Positions 63,787-64,000 of a stretch of DNA of 64,000 bases are shown here, piece after piece. Positions within the stretch are counted from its first letter, which is position 1, and every line of letters begins with the position of its first letter. This DNA is from Brevibacterium moorei. Lineage in GTDB: Bacteria; Actinomycetota; Actinomycetes; Actinomycetales; Brevibacteriaceae. Where the stretch lies: NCBI RefSeq assembly GCF_024580735.1, contig NZ_JANIJX010000014.1, forward strand, positions 42,392 through 106,391, given 5' to 3'. Under the pieces are notes generated by a model, which did not search any database, was not told the DNA's origin, and saw only the letters and a program-made list of their open reading frames with translations. A program made the translations under genes and the position numbers.

Positions 63787-64000
63787 CTACTCGAGTGCGA
63801 AGGTCCAGCCGGTGTAGTCAAGCCCCGGTAGCCGACCGTCCGTCGTGTGATTTCCAGGGTAGATGCAGGCACTGACGTTGATACTTGTAGGGATGGTTTC
63901 CATCCAGGGTGTGACCCAGGCACTGACTGGCCACCACAGTGTGTGCCTTTGCCGTGATCTGTCCACCCACCAGGGAATCATCGAGTGTCCCGACCGGACG
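63787..64000 (-). CDS. C-terminal fragment of an unrecognised protein
   Basis: The frame is open from the window edge to a stop at 63787, about 70 residues. It is unusually rich in Trp and Thr (DRSRQRHTLWWPVSAWVTPW, ending LPGLDYTGWTFALE) and lower in GC than the rest of the window. It could be the end of a secreted or phage-derived protein; the upstream part is needed to judge. Spurious ORF remains possible. Confidence 0.4.
   Translation of the reverse strand, partial: VRSGHSMIPWWVDRSRQRHTLWWPVSAWVTPWMETIPTSINVSACIYPGNHTTDGRLPGLDYTGWTFALE

Overview
The window is about 64 kb of GC-rich, densely packed bacterial chromosome. The lineage reads as actinobacterial (class Actinomycetes): an MtrA-MtrB-LpqB cluster, a WhiB protein, a DUF3499 protein, LGFP repeats, an acyl-CoA carboxylase beta/epsilon pair, inositol-1-phosphate synthase, a PurK/PurE pair and many GTG starts. 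Genus cannot be fixed from sequence alone. From memory, much of the gene order in the first 37 kb (Rv3235 family, SecA, HPF, ComF, LpqB, MtrB, MtrA, ManA/ManB, DUF3499, zincin-like protein, WhiB, LCP protein, FadE-type dehydrogenase, PurE/PurK, BirA, AccD/AccE) follows the Mycobacterium tuberculosis Rv3235-Rv3281 segment, so most of this is ancestral core chromosome rather than a mobile island.

Layout. 1-1.25 kb: edge of a Flp/Tad pilus-type locus (CpaE-like ATPase, SAF-domain CpaB-like protein). 1.3-3.5 kb: small DNA-binding protein, unknown protein, LysM membrane protein, Rv3235-family protein. 3.5-12.1 kb (minus strand): secA, hpf, comF and the envelope-sensing operon mtrA-mtrB-lpqB. 12.1-18.5 kb: phosphomannomutase, DUF3499, zincin-like protein, WhiB, TIGR03089 protein, 3-oxoacid CoA-transferase A/B, mannose-6-phosphate isomerase. 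18.7-23.1 kb: a large secreted amidase/NlpC-P60 cell-wall hydrolase and an LCP glycopolymer transferase. 23.2-28 kb: acyl-CoA dehydrogenase, purE, purK, phosphodiesterase, DUF5998. 28-37.4 kb: GNAT/CoA-ligase fusion, topoisomerase subunit A, adenylate cyclase, biotin ligase, acyl-CoA carboxylase beta and epsilon. 37.4-49.3 kb: MFS exporter, DUF885 protein, Bax-inhibitor protein, ino1, prfC, hrpA. 49.4-55.9 kb: AEC carrier, DUF1461 protein, PPK2, DedA protein, purF, MFS. 55.9-60 kb: accessory-looking catabolic cassette (LysR, MHS symporter, amidohydrolase). 60-64 kb: two fluoride channels, DUF4259, DUF222-HNH protein and the C-terminus of an unknown protein.

Themes. Biotin ligase sits divergently beside the biotin-dependent carboxylase, and ManA plus ManB supply mannose-1-phosphate. 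Envelope genes cluster: SecA, MtrAB-LpqB, hydrolase, LCP. Many starts have a TANNNT-type -10 hexamer only 6-9 bases ahead of an ATG/GTG and no Shine-Dalgarno, which predicts widespread leaderless transcripts, often as tight divergent promoter pairs. No rRNA, tRNA, CRISPR array, insertion sequence or phage gene was recognised. No gene-free stretch exceeds 300 bases; the longest are 14832-15099 and 21373-21633, and both are described.
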